From positions 13,394,001 to 13,458,000 of the forward strand of contig CM028906.1 of NCBI GenBank assembly GCA_016801845.1: a stretch of 64,000 nt of DNA, given 5' to 3'. Shown here one piece after another: positions 1 to 11,890 of the stretch. The position numbers and the translations under genes were made by a program. The stretch comes from Polydactylus sextarius. Taxonomy: Eukaryota > Chordata > Actinopteri > Polynemidae. Position 1 is the stretch's first letter. Every line of letters starts with the position of its first letter. Under the pieces are notes generated by a model. The model did not search any database, was not told the DNA's origin, and was given only the letters and a program-made list of their open reading frames with translations.

Positions 1-2067
1 TAATAATAGTTGTTTATGATTGCTGATGAATATACAACTCTATTTAGGACCTTAGTTTAGGTTCTTGCTTCCTCAAAGCAGTATTTTGTTTATCGGGACT
101 GGCTTTCTGCATCTCTGTGGATGTTAGTGAACAGCCTACAGCTCACTGTAATATGATCTTCTGCAGACAGATTTTTTTTCACTAATGAATCTCATTTGAT
201 GGTTGTATCTGTGTGATTAACAGCCAGCTCTTTCCCTTTTATTTCCCTGTCTATCCACCATGCGCCACTATAAACACCCAACCAAACCCAACCCCAAAGT
301 TGTTTCAGGCCCCGGCTATAAAAATATCTGCTTACTCCAGTCCATTGTGTTTAAAAGGCTGGTGTGAATGTAGATGAGTAACACTGTGATGTGGAGGAAC
401 ATCTCTCTAGAGGAAAACTCTAGATGTCTAATGTCTGTGCTACTCACATCAGCTCTTTGTCTGTCACGCCACCTATAAAGATATCTCAGTTTGCTCATAA
501 AGTTAAACAGACTGTCAGAGCCTCAAGAGCAGAGAAATATACAGTGTGAATAAGCAGAAGACATTAAACTGAAGCGTGAATGCTGCTGTTACACTGCTGC
601 TCATGCATTTGTCAAACTAGACCTGTACATTGAAATTTGTAAGTGGACACAGTTATTACTGTGATTTATCAGTCACTGAAACCGAATAATTAGGTAAGTG
701 TTTTTTTCATCTCGTATTATATTGGTCAAACTCATTGGTACTAATTGCTGAACGGCAAGTTTATTCCTCTAAACAGAGTGAGTTCACAGCCTTAGTTTGT
801 AGCCAAAATCAGATTGATATTATTTGAATCACCATTTGCTGCCTTAGTAGATATCGTTTTGCTGAAATCCATACATCTACATATCAACCAAATGGTGGTT
901 GATGCGTTAGAGGAGTCACCAAGTACAATAATCAGGATGCCCCCTGGAGATGTAGAGGCCCCAGAGTCTCTGCAGCAATACATTTAATAGTTGTCAAGTT
1001 ATTTCAGTTTTGACCAAAGAAGTGGAAATAAATGTTAGACATTAATGTGGTTAATGTGGCTAAAAGTTAAACAGTCATTGTCCTTTATTTTCAAGATTTT
1101 CAGCTCAGTGCTTTGAGCTTTTTGTCTCTGTTGTTACTGGATTCTACAAAGAGACATTCTCATAAACCAGAGATCAATTAGTTTGCCCCTGAGAAGTTCT
1201 TGAAAATATTCTTCCAAAAAAAAAATGTAATGATGCAAATGGTGGCTGCTTTTTATCAAGCTTTTGGAAAGCAATTAACACATTAGAGCCATTTTACAAC
1301 AGAGTAAATACATGTTTCCCTCTCCATACTAATTTCAGAATCAAAACGAAGAGCTTATCAGGATAGTATTTACAGAGCTGCTGGAATGTAAATATGGCTT
1401 CGGTGGTAAGGAAGTATCTGTATTTTCTGAACCTCTTGAGAATCAGATCTGGTTTCTAGTCTTGTTAGTGGTTAGTTGTTCTTCCTGCTCTTAAAACCAC
1501 ATATATTAAATAGGATCATGCACATCCTGTGTTCTGCAACGCTTCAATTTGTGACATGGAATAATGCTGTTATAAAGAGATCATCATTTATTATGATGTC
1601 ACATATTTACACTTTGTCCCAGCTGGATTCTTTTTGTGTTTGTTCTATATTGTTGTCTGCCTGTAATGAACCTCGAAACTAAATGAAATGAAAATCAGAC
1701 TTTACTGAAGTGTTTCTCTAGGAGCTTTTCTTAATGGACTGTAGATCTTATTGTCGGAAATGAATAAGTTCCCCATTCATTTGAAAATTAAAATAGATGT
1801 GTAGATCATTCTAAACAGACTGCTTTGTTATAATTTATGAAGTGCTTTACCGTAAAACAAAACACAAAAGTTAATTTTCTGTTGGGTCTCAGCTCTTGGC
1901 TGTCAGTGTTCTGCTCTCTCTGGGGAAATGTGGCTTTATTATGAAGCTAAACCACAGGGCACTGTAAGCTGGGCCAAGGACCTGTTGATGTGGTTGTAAT
2001 TTCTCTTTCTTGTTAGTCATTCTTTCTCTAAACTTGCCTTCTCCCCATGTGCTTATTCAACCCACAG
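1..2067 (+). other. mef2a: Upstream intron of mef2a
   Basis: No coding exon is visible here. The sequence ends in a good acceptor (pyrimidine tract and CAG at 2065-2067) for the alpha2 exon. I looked for the mutually exclusive alpha1 exon known in vertebrate MEF2 genes and for the MADS-box exons and found neither; they must lie upstream of the window, or alpha1 may be absent. The stretch is AT-rich single-copy-looking sequence without clear repeats. Confidence 0.6.
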
Positions 2068-2202
2068 GCCCTGAACAAGAAGGAACACAGAGGCTGCGAT
2101 AGCCCTGATGCTGAGGCCTCCTATGTCCTCACCCCCAGCACTGAGGAGAAATACAAGAAGATTAATGAGGAGTTTGACAACATGATGAAGAGTCATAAAA
2201 TA
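2068..2202 (+). CDS. mef2a: mef2a alpha2 alternative exon
   Basis: This 45-codon, phase 0-0 exon begins ALNKKEHRGCDSPD and ends MMKSHKI before a GTGAGT donor. It matches the alpha2 (ubiquitous or muscle-type) alternative exon of vertebrate MEF2 genes, just downstream of the MEF2 domain. EEKYKKINEEFDNMM is typical of MEF2A. Confidence 0.93.
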
Positions 2203-5200
2203 GTGAGTTGAATTTTAGCTTCTAATTTTTCATTTGTAGACAAAATAACTGAAAACTTAAAGCTTAAAAGACCGTGACCATCTGATTTTCCTATTCTGCA
2301 TAAAGACTCTGATACTCTTTTAGTCTTTGTTTATATTAACCGGTCAGTCATTAATCTTCTTTTTGAGCCTGATGTTCTTCCTCTGAGCACAGATGATGTA
2401 CCCACCCAGACAAACACAAAAACTAGCATGAAGATAAAACAACAAATTCAAAACAAACACGTCATGTATTACTCAAACTCATATTAACATGTTGCTGTCT
2501 CTCCAGTCCACGGGTCTCCCACAGCAGACCTTCATGCATGGAGCACCAGGCAGCATGTCGTACAGTCCCGGTGCAGGAGGAGGAGGAGGTGTGACATCCC
2601 AGGCTCTGGCTGCAGCTACAGCAGCTCTGGCTGACAGCGGGATTCTTGCCTCACATCACTCACACCTCCACAGAAACTCCCCACAAAGACCTCCCAGCAC
2701 TGGAAACACAGGTGTGTGCACATATGCTTAATATTCCAGGGTACATAATGATTAGTAGGGAGAAATAGACGGATTGGCAAACAAGTGCTGTCAAAACGCT
2801 GCATACAATGAGCAGTGAAAAAGCAAACTAGAAGAAAATAGAATCAAATAACAAGCAGTGTGTGTTTGTGTGCAGGTGGCCTGCAGAGCACTTCTGATCT
2901 GGGTCTGCAGAATGGATCTGGACCAGTTGGTACGTACAGTGTGTCATCTGTCTTCTGACAAACAGACTACATATACTGCTGTTCTGAGTGAACACATTAC
3001 AGGAACAGTACAATAACATCAGGTAGAGCTGACTTCAATAATAACCAATCACATATACTCCTCTCATGTGGACTGAGAAGAAAAACAAAGCTCTCCTCTC
3101 TTCTCCTCTCCTCTTCTCTCTTCTCTCTCCTTCCCTCCAGAGGGCTTATGTAGACAGAATGTATGCTGACAGTCTCTTAATCATCCTGTCTGCCCTTATA
3201 CATCACAATACTTCACTACAAACTCCACAATGCCCCAAGTCTCTGGACTACACACATGCTGTACCCAGCAACCTCGCTGCTAATACGACTTTACCTGCTG
3301 TAACCTCTCGCTCAGTCTCTCAGTCTGTTTTTGTGGCTGCCAGTCTACACTTATGCTTCATGAACATGCTAAATCTCAGATCATATCTGACAGTTATTAG
3401 TATGCAAAATAATTATATTGTTATAGTATTATGTTTCATGTTGCTTTTACTGTCAATATCAACAGTGCTACACATACACCAGATGATTTAATACAAATGA
3501 CAAATATCATAATAATAAAATCTTATCAAAATGTTATGTGGTGGCCTGGTGGGAGCTTTGGTTTGCGTTCTGTGTGCTTAATGGCATAATAGTTTTCACT
3601 TTCTTTCTTTTATGTGTTTGTTTAAGCAATAGTTTGTGAAGCTAATGTGGTCAACTCTGTCATGTCTCTGAAATGAGTCTCTCAAAATGCCCTTTTGTTC
3701 ACTTCTCACACAAACACACAGAAGTTCTTAAGAAATAGCAGATGAATTAAGATATTTTACACTCAACATATTTTTCACAACCAAAAAGCCTTGACTGTCA
3801 AATTTAATTGTGTTTGTTTTTGTACACTTAGATAATGAGTGAATTGGATATGAAATAATGTCTGCTGTTTGTTACAAAAATATGACTTGATGAAAAAAAG
3901 TAATTGTCTTAGAAAAAAAAAATAAAGCAAAATTTAGAGGAAAGTCTGAAAAAGTATTTCTTTGTTCCTGGTAGCCCTTGATCTCCAAGTTGGAAACCAA
4001 CTGTCTTACGGCTCTGCTTGGTAAATTTATCATGTTTCAACCAAGGCCTGGAGCTGGTTACTATGCTGCAAAAAGTTGTACATAAAAGAAGGATATCTTT
4101 TTGTTGAGTGAAGGTCACTACATCACTTATGTACATTTAGCTTTAAAGGTTTGTGGAAGTATCTTTGTCATTCCAAGAATCTGGATGCTCCTCAGTGTCA
4201 TTCCCACTGCTTTTTCAGCTGTATTTTTTCTTTTCCATTGGGTTTTCAGCCTTCACTGCCATCTCTGCTCCTTACAGAGGAGTGATCTTCCTTGTCATCT
4301 CAGACCAAGAACAGCATGTCTCATATGAGCACTGCTATTATGTAACGTCAAGAGCAAGAAAAGATCAATTATTCATTACCTTTTGTATAATATATAGCTG
4401 TACTTTCTCCCTTTTCCATTCAGAGCTTGGTAGTGGACGGTTTCATTTTTAAAACACTTCAAATATTTCTAAACTTGGGCGAGGTACATTGTGCTTTTCA
4501 GTAAAATGAAAAGAGTATGAGAGACTGCATATGACCTGTAACATTTTATTTAGGTGGACTTCTCACAGATCATTCTTTACAACGTCTTGATAATATACAT
4601 AAGCTCAGATTCTTCATCCATTAGTAGGTCAACCTGTCCACTAGATGTCCTTACCTTCTGTCTTAATTGTATTTTCCGTTTTTTTGATCAGTGAACGGTT
4701 ATGTGGGCTCACCTGGTGGAAGTAGTTTGGGAAAGATCATATCATCCAAATCTCCTCCTCTTCCACCTCCTGGGAGCAGTCTGGTTCCCTCCAACCGCAA
4801 GTCTGACCTCCGCGTGGTCATACCCCAGACCAAAGGAATGATGCAAACACTGGTAAGTGTGTGTGTGTGTGTGTGTGTGTGATTTGTATATTAAGGACTT
4901 AAACAAAGGTCAATTATAAAGTAAAACAGAATGAGTAAAATGCCACTTCCTTCTTTCCATAAAGTTAAAGTTATTACGTAGAGCACAATAGTCCATGTTA
5001 TTGTAGATAAAATGGAGCACATTAACAAGAGCATTTTATGAAGTGGATGAAGTATTGCACTTCCCATCAGCTCATGGACAAATACAGGCCTGAAGAGTTT
5101 CAGTGCCTGAGTCTGAGTTTTATTAGGAACCAGAACAGAACACAATGTGCTCCAAGTCTGAAGGATGTTGGACACAGACAAGAACAGGGTAAATAGATGG

Positions 5201-6948
5201 TGCGCACTATCACAGAGTTTGGTCAGCAGCTTTTCAGAACAATTGGTTTGACACCATCTGGACCAGATGGTTGCTGGGTTTGCAAGTGAAATCATAGTTT
5301 CTTGAAGGAGGGTGGTTCTCTCTCTTCTGGACTACAGAGAACCGTACCCAGTAATCTTCTACACAGTCCATACTGCCTCTTCATCTATCTAGTTTTCACA
5401 TTTTTGTTGTGATTTGATTCAATTCAGTGTCTCTTACTCAAACACACTCTATGCATCCTATCCTTAAGGCTCAAGCATGTAGTCTTTTTATTAAAAGAGT
5501 CGCCCTATACAGCACTTAACCTACACCATATAATATGTGTATCATAAAATAGTGTTTGTAGATTGTAAAACAAAATTCAGTTTACTCAAATAGCTGTTCA
5601 TCAAAACACTGCAGTAGAGCCCCCGAAATCAGAAACTCTGGAATCTATTACAAAGTTGTATTTCTCATTTTCTTCTGCCTTTATAAGATTATCTCCAGAT
5701 TAAGAGGCATTTTTCAGTATTTGTGTGTTGTTATGAGCTATAGATTTTATAGTTTCATTTATTCAATTATCTTTTCCTCTAAAGAACCTTGTGAGTAAAG
5801 TAATGCACTTCAGGGGAAGAGAAGTTTACAGTAAAGTTAGTTTTGTAAGACAGCCGGTTGCACAGGCAACAAGACTGATGATATTTCAAGTAGGCTGCCA
5901 ACTCATCCGCTTTGTTAAAGAGGGAGTACACATTCTCTGTGGAAGATCAAGTCAGATTTAGCCACAATACCAACACAATGCAAATACGGAAACAATTGCT
6001 GTTACGTTGCTGTGACGTCCCAAACTGTGGCTATAACAAGCCTTCAAAAAGTTAGAACACAGCACCAGAGGGTGTGATGATTACATGTATGAACTCTAAC
6101 AGAGTTCATGGTTTGGTGAACTGATTCCCTGCTCTGAAAAGTGTTGAAGGAGTCTTCAGATCTCCCTGAATCCTTTGTGCTTCCTTCAGATTGTACAGTC
6201 AGCAGCTGTGTTGGCTTATTGAAGTTATTGATTTGCCCTCAACTGTCTTACTCTTGCCCTTCCCTCCCACACTACGCTCAAACATGATGTAACGTTTAGC
6301 AAACAATGGAAGAGGATACATTTTCTTCCTTTTTATGGTGACCAAACAGCTGAAAATCAGTGAAAATCAGACCCTTATATAGGTAAATAGTCTTCATCCA
6401 AAAATTGTTCATCCAGATGTTGACTTACATAATGTAGCGCATTTGTGACCTTTGTGAGAATTGACAGATTCGGACAAAAAACTGAAAACATAAAATAATT
6501 TTCTTTTAAAAGCTTTTTCATGAAGACTTATTTAGAGGAAGTTAGATATTCACACATGCGAGTCACCACTGTCTCTGCAGAATTGAGTCTAAATTTAAAC
6601 GCACTTCCGTCGCTCATCACCATCTCTCATCATTCTCTGTCTGAGATGATTATTGGTGCTCACTGGGTAAATAAATAAGGAGTTTGCATGGTCAAATGCA
6701 AGTGTAGTTTTTGCAGGATTGTACTGCTACTGCACAGTCAAAATATGAATTAAAGCAGAAACAGTGACTTGCTACCTTTTCAGCCATGTTGTAAACCAGC
6801 AGAAGAGGATGTCAGCTGCTCGCATCATGGTACTGTATGTATTTGTTTCTGCTTTTCATTTATTGCAGTAAAAGATGTTGAGTTGTGGTCAAACAGCCAC
6901 TCCTTGGTTTGATCATTTTGAAACTGCCTTTCACTTCCTCCTCTTTGC

Positions 6949-6992
<44 letters not shown>

Positions 6993-9900
6993 TTTGCAAA
7001 AACAGGCAAGAACAACTTTTGGATTGCAAATTCTTTTAATGTGTTCACTGAGTTTTCATACAGACGTATTCATAAAATAAATAAATAAATAAATAAAAAA
7101 CTCTACAGCTTTTTCTTCACAAGCTGCCTTGTTTACCAGCATTATCATGTTAGCTTAAACATGACTTCTGCTGTGCATAGTGACAAGGATACTGCACAGA
7201 CAACAGGAACAGAGGAAGGAAACACAAGGCAGTGTTTCAGGGAGTCACATTGGGTTAGCTTTGACAACATGTTAGTTTTAGCCATAAACAGGTTGGTTAA
7301 CCCTCTCTCTCTCGTTCTCTCTCTCTCTCGCTCTCTGTCTGTGTGTGTGTGCACGGAGCAATGAATGACCTCATTCGGGGGTGATGTCATTACTGACATT
7401 ATCAGGCTGGAACGCCAACAGCCCAGAGAGGAGTAACAGAAAAGTTATAATTACTGTTAGACCACCAGTTCTGATTACAAGTAGCATTCACAGCCAGACA
7501 TAAGAAGTGCCAAACCAACTTGGTTTCTAGTTTAATTTGAGGCAGCAACTGATTAACAATTAATTGCCAGCTGCTATTTAGTGGTTTGTTGATAAATTGT
7601 TAAAACATTCAAGGTTGTAGCAGTATGCCTCATAGTGATTTCTTAATAAAACTGTTCCCAATTGAAATGCAAACACCTAATCTTGCAAAATACCACAAAG
7701 CTGAACCAAGTAAATGTAAAAATTCGAGGCTGCCACAAGTATTTTTTCATTTAGAGACCTGTTTTACAAGCTCTGTGCTGAGAAAATACAAAGTGATGAC
7801 GATCAGGTATTTGTCTTCTGAAAAGTTTTATAGGAAAAGGCAGGGTCTGGAAATTAACTAAAGTCTCTGACAGGTTGGTGTAATCCAGGCTGTTGTCCAA
7901 CACATTCTTCATCTTTCATCAGCTTTGTGCTCTGTCCAGAGTTTCTCCCGAGCAAGATGATGAACCCCATCAAGTTCTCTTCACTCTCTGGCATTTTGGG
8001 AAATGTAGGAAATACTATATGAGGTCTGATCTTTTTTTCCTCCTTGGAGGGAAATGACATATCACTCATTGAAAAAGTCTCTATGGAAAAATGAATATAC
8101 ACTGACATCATGTGGTTGAAATTGGGTATTGCAGCCCAAGTCCAACTTGGGCTGCAACTGTTGACAGTGTCACCACAGACACCAACAAGGCAGCTTTTAG
8201 ATTCAACTGAAGTTTATCATGATAATCTCTAAGAGATAATAATCTCTTGTTTTTCCTTTCCTTTTTCCTTTTCCTATGTCCTTTTTCCAGAGCAACCAGA
8301 GGCTGAGCAGCAGTCAGTCCAACCAGCCTCTGTCCACCCCAGTGGTCTCCATCAACACACCCAGTCTGCCTCATCAAAGTCTGGTCTACTCTGCCTACAA
8401 CAATGGTATCTGAGCATTAATACTGTTTGTACTATACTGTTGTCACTAACACCGCCCCCAAGAACACAAAGAACATGGTTTAAAACAAGTTTATTTTACT
8501 TTACTTTAAAACAAATGTATCTTTATTCTTCTGTATATCTTCATTTGATTCATGAGTGCATATATCATTATTTAGTGTTAAATTATATAACAGAACTTAT
8601 TGTCCATATTAATTAAAGGAAATGTGCTTCTGTGGGTAATCTATTTATATCTGTATTTTGTAATGGTATAATGTATATAAAGAAAACCCAAGCTTTAAAC
8701 ATGATTATATTTCCCAAAATCATCAAGAAAATGTTCGTTTTACACGTATCACCAGATTGTTTCGTCTTCCTGGGACACTTAAAGTGAAATGCTTTGACGT
8801 GATGCAGTAGCTTTTTAGACTGATGCTGAATGATACTGATGTTGTGTCATACTTGTTTTCTTAGTATTAATCTAATGCATTTTATGAGGCTTCCTGTTAC
8901 ATGTCCTCTGTCTCTATCTGTCAGATTACTCCATGAACAGTGCTGAGCTGGCAGGTTTCAGCTCCCCTGCAGGCCCGTCTCTGGGCTCCATGGCAGCATG
9001 GCAGCAACACCAGCTGGGCTCACTGGGGTAAATACCTGACACATGTGACTGTTCTCTTTTAATGACAGTAAACAGGTTTCACTGTTTGTTAATATTGTTT
9101 CGTAAGTTAACGAAACCAGTCCATTATTTACATAGTACATTTACACAAAATGTGAAAAACTCACAAAACTTATACAGCTTATACGCAAAGCAAGTTGACA
9201 AAGGCCACAGGGAGTTTTTCTGACTGGAATAGTTGGAACCTGTTGTTCTGAGGGAAAAAGGCTGATGATTTAATAAAATTAACATATTGTATAACCAATA
9301 TGCGATTGATGACTATTTTACACTGGCAAGTTCAGTGAAAGAGTAACTATGTCGAACCATTTATTAACTTCAATTCAATTAGAACTATAACGGTAAAAAT
9401 GTGACATTGTGCGTTACATAAATGAGCTTATGTAATTTATGCTGAACTGGAGTCACTTTGTCATAACATTGTTGTTATAAGTGATAGGTGTGACAAAAAG
9501 GTAAATGTTAAAACATAGTGAGACACTAGAACAAATAGACAAGAGCTCCAAAGTAAACAGTGTCTGTTACACAGCATAATCCATCTCATTTAGCCACTTT
9601 AGGCTTGAGTTCTTCTTTTATTACATCTTGAAGTCGTACTTTAAAAATATTACTCAAAATAAATGCATTTATTATTAACAAATCCCTCTTAAGTAAGGAA
9701 ATTCAATGCTCTACAATCAAAAAATGATTCTCTCTGAGTTTTTTTTTTTTTTACTGTTATAAATGACACATTTATTATTTGACAGATTTATTATTAGATT
9801 ATTTTAAGTAAAAGTAGTAAAATTTACTTTTGTGACTTATCGAAGTTGAGCAGATTTTGAACTGGTAAACTGTTTATTTATTTGTATTAAAGTACACATT

Positions 9901-10393
9901 TCACTACAGAGTAAGTTTTAGTATTAGCAAACCCAGAAGATGGTGTTTCTGTCCTCAGACCTGGTAGTTTGCCCACTAGGTGGCATCTTCATCAGTCACC
10001 GCTACACTCGCGGTGCCAGTTGTAATCAAATCCACTTTCTCCTCTCTCTCTGTCTGTAGGCCGGGTAACTCCCATCTCTCCATCACCACAAACCACAACA
10101 TCAACATCAAAGCCGAACCGATTTCCCCGCCCCGTGACCACCTCAGCCAGTCTGGATACATGACCCAGGGTCATGCCCCCCCTCACCCTCACTCCTCCAA
10201 CTCTTCATCCACCCGGGCAGAGATGGGAAGGTCTCCTGCAGACAGTGTCAGCTCCTCCTGCAGCTCCCATGAGGGCGGCAGTGACCGGGAGGAGCAGCAT
10301 CGGCCGGACTTCCACTCACTCTCTGTTAGCCGGTCTGATGGCAGAGAGAGTCCGACGGTCAAACGAATGCGAATGGACAGCTGGGTGACATAG
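2068..10393 (+). CDS. mef2a: Myocyte-specific enhancer factor 2A, C-terminal part (7 exons)
   Basis: MEF2A is a nuclear MADS-box transcription factor that activates muscle, cardiac and neuronal genes and responds to p38 and ERK5 signalling. The window holds the last seven coding exons: 2068-2202, 2507-2711, 2876-2929, 4692-4852, 8291-8405, 8925-9027 and 10060-10393. Together they encode 368 residues and a stop, with matching phases throughout. Family features seen in order are: the alpha2 segment starting ALNKKEHRGCDSPD; a Ser/Pro/Gly-rich activation region; the p38-docking stretch RKSDLRVVIP; the two TP phosphoacceptor motifs (STPVV and NTPSLP); the phospho-sumoyl switch IKAEPISPP; GRSPADS; and the basic C-terminal end KRMRMDSWVT. 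The wording of the alpha2 segment and the VVIP motif favour MEF2A over MEF2C or MEF2D. The MADS and MEF2 domains are off the left edge. No acidic beta exon was found by eye between 4852 and 8291. Whether this is the aa or ab teleost copy cannot be decided. Confidence 0.93.
2507..2711 (+). CDS. mef2a: mef2a exon, Ser/Ala/Gly-rich activation region
   Basis: The exon is 205 bp, phase 0 to 1, with a TCTCTCCAG acceptor and a GTGTGT donor. It contains a run of five glycines and an alanine-rich stretch and ends with HRNSPQRPPSTGNTG. The RPPSTGN motif is shared by vertebrate MEF2A and MEF2C. Confidence 0.92.
2876..2929 (+). CDS. mef2a: mef2a small exon
   Basis: A 54-bp phase 1-1 exon encoding GLQSTSDLGLQNGSGPV, equivalent to the human segment with STTDL and PNG. 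The acceptor is TGTGTGCAG and the donor GTACGT. Confidence 0.88.
2930..4691 (+). other. mef2a: mef2a intron
   Basis: There is no supported exon. It contains a CT-rich run near 3090-3140 and an open frame at 3066-3491 with no MEF2-like or other recognisable motif, taken as chance. The intron ends at a T-rich tract and CAG at 4689-4691. Confidence 0.7.
4692..4852 (+). CDS. mef2a: mef2a exon with p38 docking motif
   Basis: A 161-bp phase 1 to 0 exon. It carries SSLGKIISSKSPPLPPP and then RKSDLRVVIP, the MAPK D-domain region of MEF2A. The GTAAGT donor runs directly into a GT microsatellite. Confidence 0.93.
4857..4881 (+). repeat. (GT)n microsatellite abutting a splice donor
   Basis: About twelve GT units start four bases into the intron, directly after the donor of the mef2a docking-motif exon. 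Confidence 0.95.
4940..5290 (-). mobile_element. Decayed non-LTR retrotransposon RT fragment
   Basis: Read on the minus strand, the sequence gives SGPDGVKPIVLKSC, followed by a stop, and then in the same region LFTLFLSVSN, TWSTLCSVLVPNK and LKLFRPVF. These line up with the SGPDG..., FNLSL, WK.S..VPVPKK and YRPVALT blocks of the reverse transcriptase of CR1/Rex1-like LINEs. Stops and replaced residues show that it is an old inactive fragment in a mef2a intron. The family assignment is tentative. Confidence 0.5.
6951..6989 (+). repeat. (GT)n microsatellite
   Basis: An uninterrupted run of about 19 GT units in a mef2a intron. It reads as CA on the other strand and creates spurious open frames on both strands. 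Confidence 0.97.
7302..7351 (+). repeat. CT/GT compound simple repeat
   Basis: A pyrimidine-rich CTCT tract passes into TCTGTCTGTGTGTG, forming a compound microsatellite. Confidence 0.85.
8291..8405 (+). CDS. mef2a: mef2a exon with TP phosphoacceptor motifs
   Basis: A 115-bp phase 0 to 1 exon beginning SNQRLSSSQSNQPLSTPVV and continuing with NTPSLPHQSLVYSAYNN. The two threonine-proline sites correspond to the p38 targets of mammalian MEF2A (T312 and T319). Confidence 0.94.
8925..9027 (+). CDS. mef2a: mef2a exon, transactivation region
   Basis: A 103-bp phase 1 to 2 exon encoding DYSMNSAELAGFSSPAG and AAWQQHQLGSLG. It matches the DYSL..ADL.GF and AWQQH blocks of MEF2A. The donor is GTAAAT. 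Confidence 0.94.
9028..10059 (+). other. mef2a: mef2a last intron
   Basis: AT-rich intron with no exon or repeat of note. It ends in a CT-rich tract and TAG at 10057-10059. Confidence 0.75.
10060..10393 (+). CDS. mef2a: mef2a terminal coding exon
   Basis: The exon enters in phase 2 and ends at TAG 10391-10393. It contains INIKAEPISPPRD, the sumoylation and phosphorylation switch of the repressor region, then RAEMGRSPADS, an acidic SDREE block, and RESPTVKRMRMDSWVT, the nuclear localisation end typical of MEF2A. Confidence 0.96.
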
Positions 10394-11890
10394 ACCCTGC
10401 GGTCATATGACAGGGCAACACCAGGGCAAACACAGGAAGGACACTGTTATGCAAATGAAATGTAGATTTTATTAATGTGTTCTGGTATTTTTCATTAAGT
10501 TATCTCTGTTTTGTTTTGTTTTGTTTATTTTTTATTTTTTTGTTTGTTTTTTTCTTTTTGGCCAGATTTTTGAGGAGGATTAAGCAACATTCGTCTGGTA
10601 ATTGTTGGTCTATCAGAAAAAGCTCATAAGAAATCTTCAGTGGTACTTACATAAATAGAAACATAAACATAAGATGTGCCACAGACTGAAATGTGGGTCC
10701 AATTGCAGAACAATCTGTCATTTTCTTACCCAGTGGGATTCTGTGCTGTACAGAAGAATGAAAAAGATGCAAATTTAGCATCGTCTGTCATGATTTGGGC
10801 AGTAAAGCTGGACAGTGCTTTGGATGTCTCCCACTGGGTGTCACACAATTCATTTCTGATCTTCTCAGGGTTTGAAACATTTAGTCCAGCATGAAAGCAA
10901 TACTCTCACCACAGCATCCCTGTAACTCCTCTTTACAAAAACACTTATTTATATCAGCCAAAGCAGTATGCTGTTTTTTTATGTTGTTTGTGAGTGTTTT
11001 TATATTGTGCACAGAGTAAGACAATATTTCATTCAGATTTCAAACTGAAAGCCATGGACACTGATGTTCTGTTTGTACGGAAATATGTCTTTATTGTTTT
11101 GTATATAGTGTCTTTAATATATATATATATATATATATATATCACTTTTTGGTGTAACTATATATTATTAATCTGTCTGTTGTATTTGCCTGGGTGAAAT
11201 ATGACGCCTCCACCAGATTTTACAAAAGTATATTTTTGTGGATGATGGCCATATTTGCAAGGCACTGCCCTTTCCTTTCTCACCATGTGTCTGTTGGATA
11301 AATCTGTTTTGTGAAGTATGCTGTGCTGCACTCTTTTGAAACCATGTCTCTGAAATAGAGTGGGAGGTAAATGCGCCCTAGAAAATGAATTAAAGAAATC
11401 TAGCTTCTTGAAAATTGTTTTTACAAAAAAAAAAAAAAAGGAGGACTTTCAGACATGTGCCTGATTCAACAAAAGGGTTAAATCTAGCCAAAGTGACTAG
11501 GTGAGAGTCCATGAGATTATACAAATAACAGAAATGAAAACACCTCTGAAGTAGAATCAAGTGACGCACACTGCAGTTGAGTGCACATGAAGAAACTATC
11601 ACTAGTATGTGTGTGTAAAGGCACAATGAACACACACATACACACAACTAAAAGACACTGAGAAAATCTGAGGAGAAATTCACACTTGATTTATAATTAC
11701 TGCTGAGAATTTACAGTGCGTGTATGACTGAACAACTATTGACTAAAACTGAAAAAAAATCGAACAAGCATGAAATGTGGGTGTAATGTGTGGTGTGCAG
11801 AAGCTGCAGAGAAACCACAGCAGTTCAACTGAGCGATCATTTGGATGCGAAGCAAATCAGTTATGTGTGTGAATAAAAATGTAGAGACAA
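10394..11890 (+). other. mef2a: mef2a 3' UTR
   Basis: About 1.5 kb of AT-rich sequence follows the stop, with T-rich tracts, an AT dinucleotide run (11117-11142) and a polyA run near 11426. The first clear AATAAA that I would take as the end is at 11872-11877. The true 3' end was not shown directly. Confidence 0.55.
11872..11877 (+). terminator. mef2a: Candidate polyadenylation signal of mef2a
   Basis: An AATAAA hexamer lies 1.48 kb after the mef2a stop and before the mctp2 promoter region, on the correct strand. An earlier or variant signal could also be used. Confidence 0.45.

Larger units (their letters stand above)
5300..8290 (+). other. mef2a: Large mef2a intron, remainder
   Basis: No exon is supported. 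The stretch holds a GT repeat (6951-6989), an AAAT repeat (about 7073-7100) and a CT/GT tract (7302-7351). The short acidic beta exon of MEF2A, expected in this intron, was not found by eye; because it is only about 24 bp, this is weak evidence of absence. Confidence 0.6.

Noticed and set aside
3066..3491. A 141-codon open frame in a mef2a intron, preceded by a good acceptor-like tract
   Set aside because: The translation has no MEF2 or other known motif, and the flanking mef2a exons join in frame without it.
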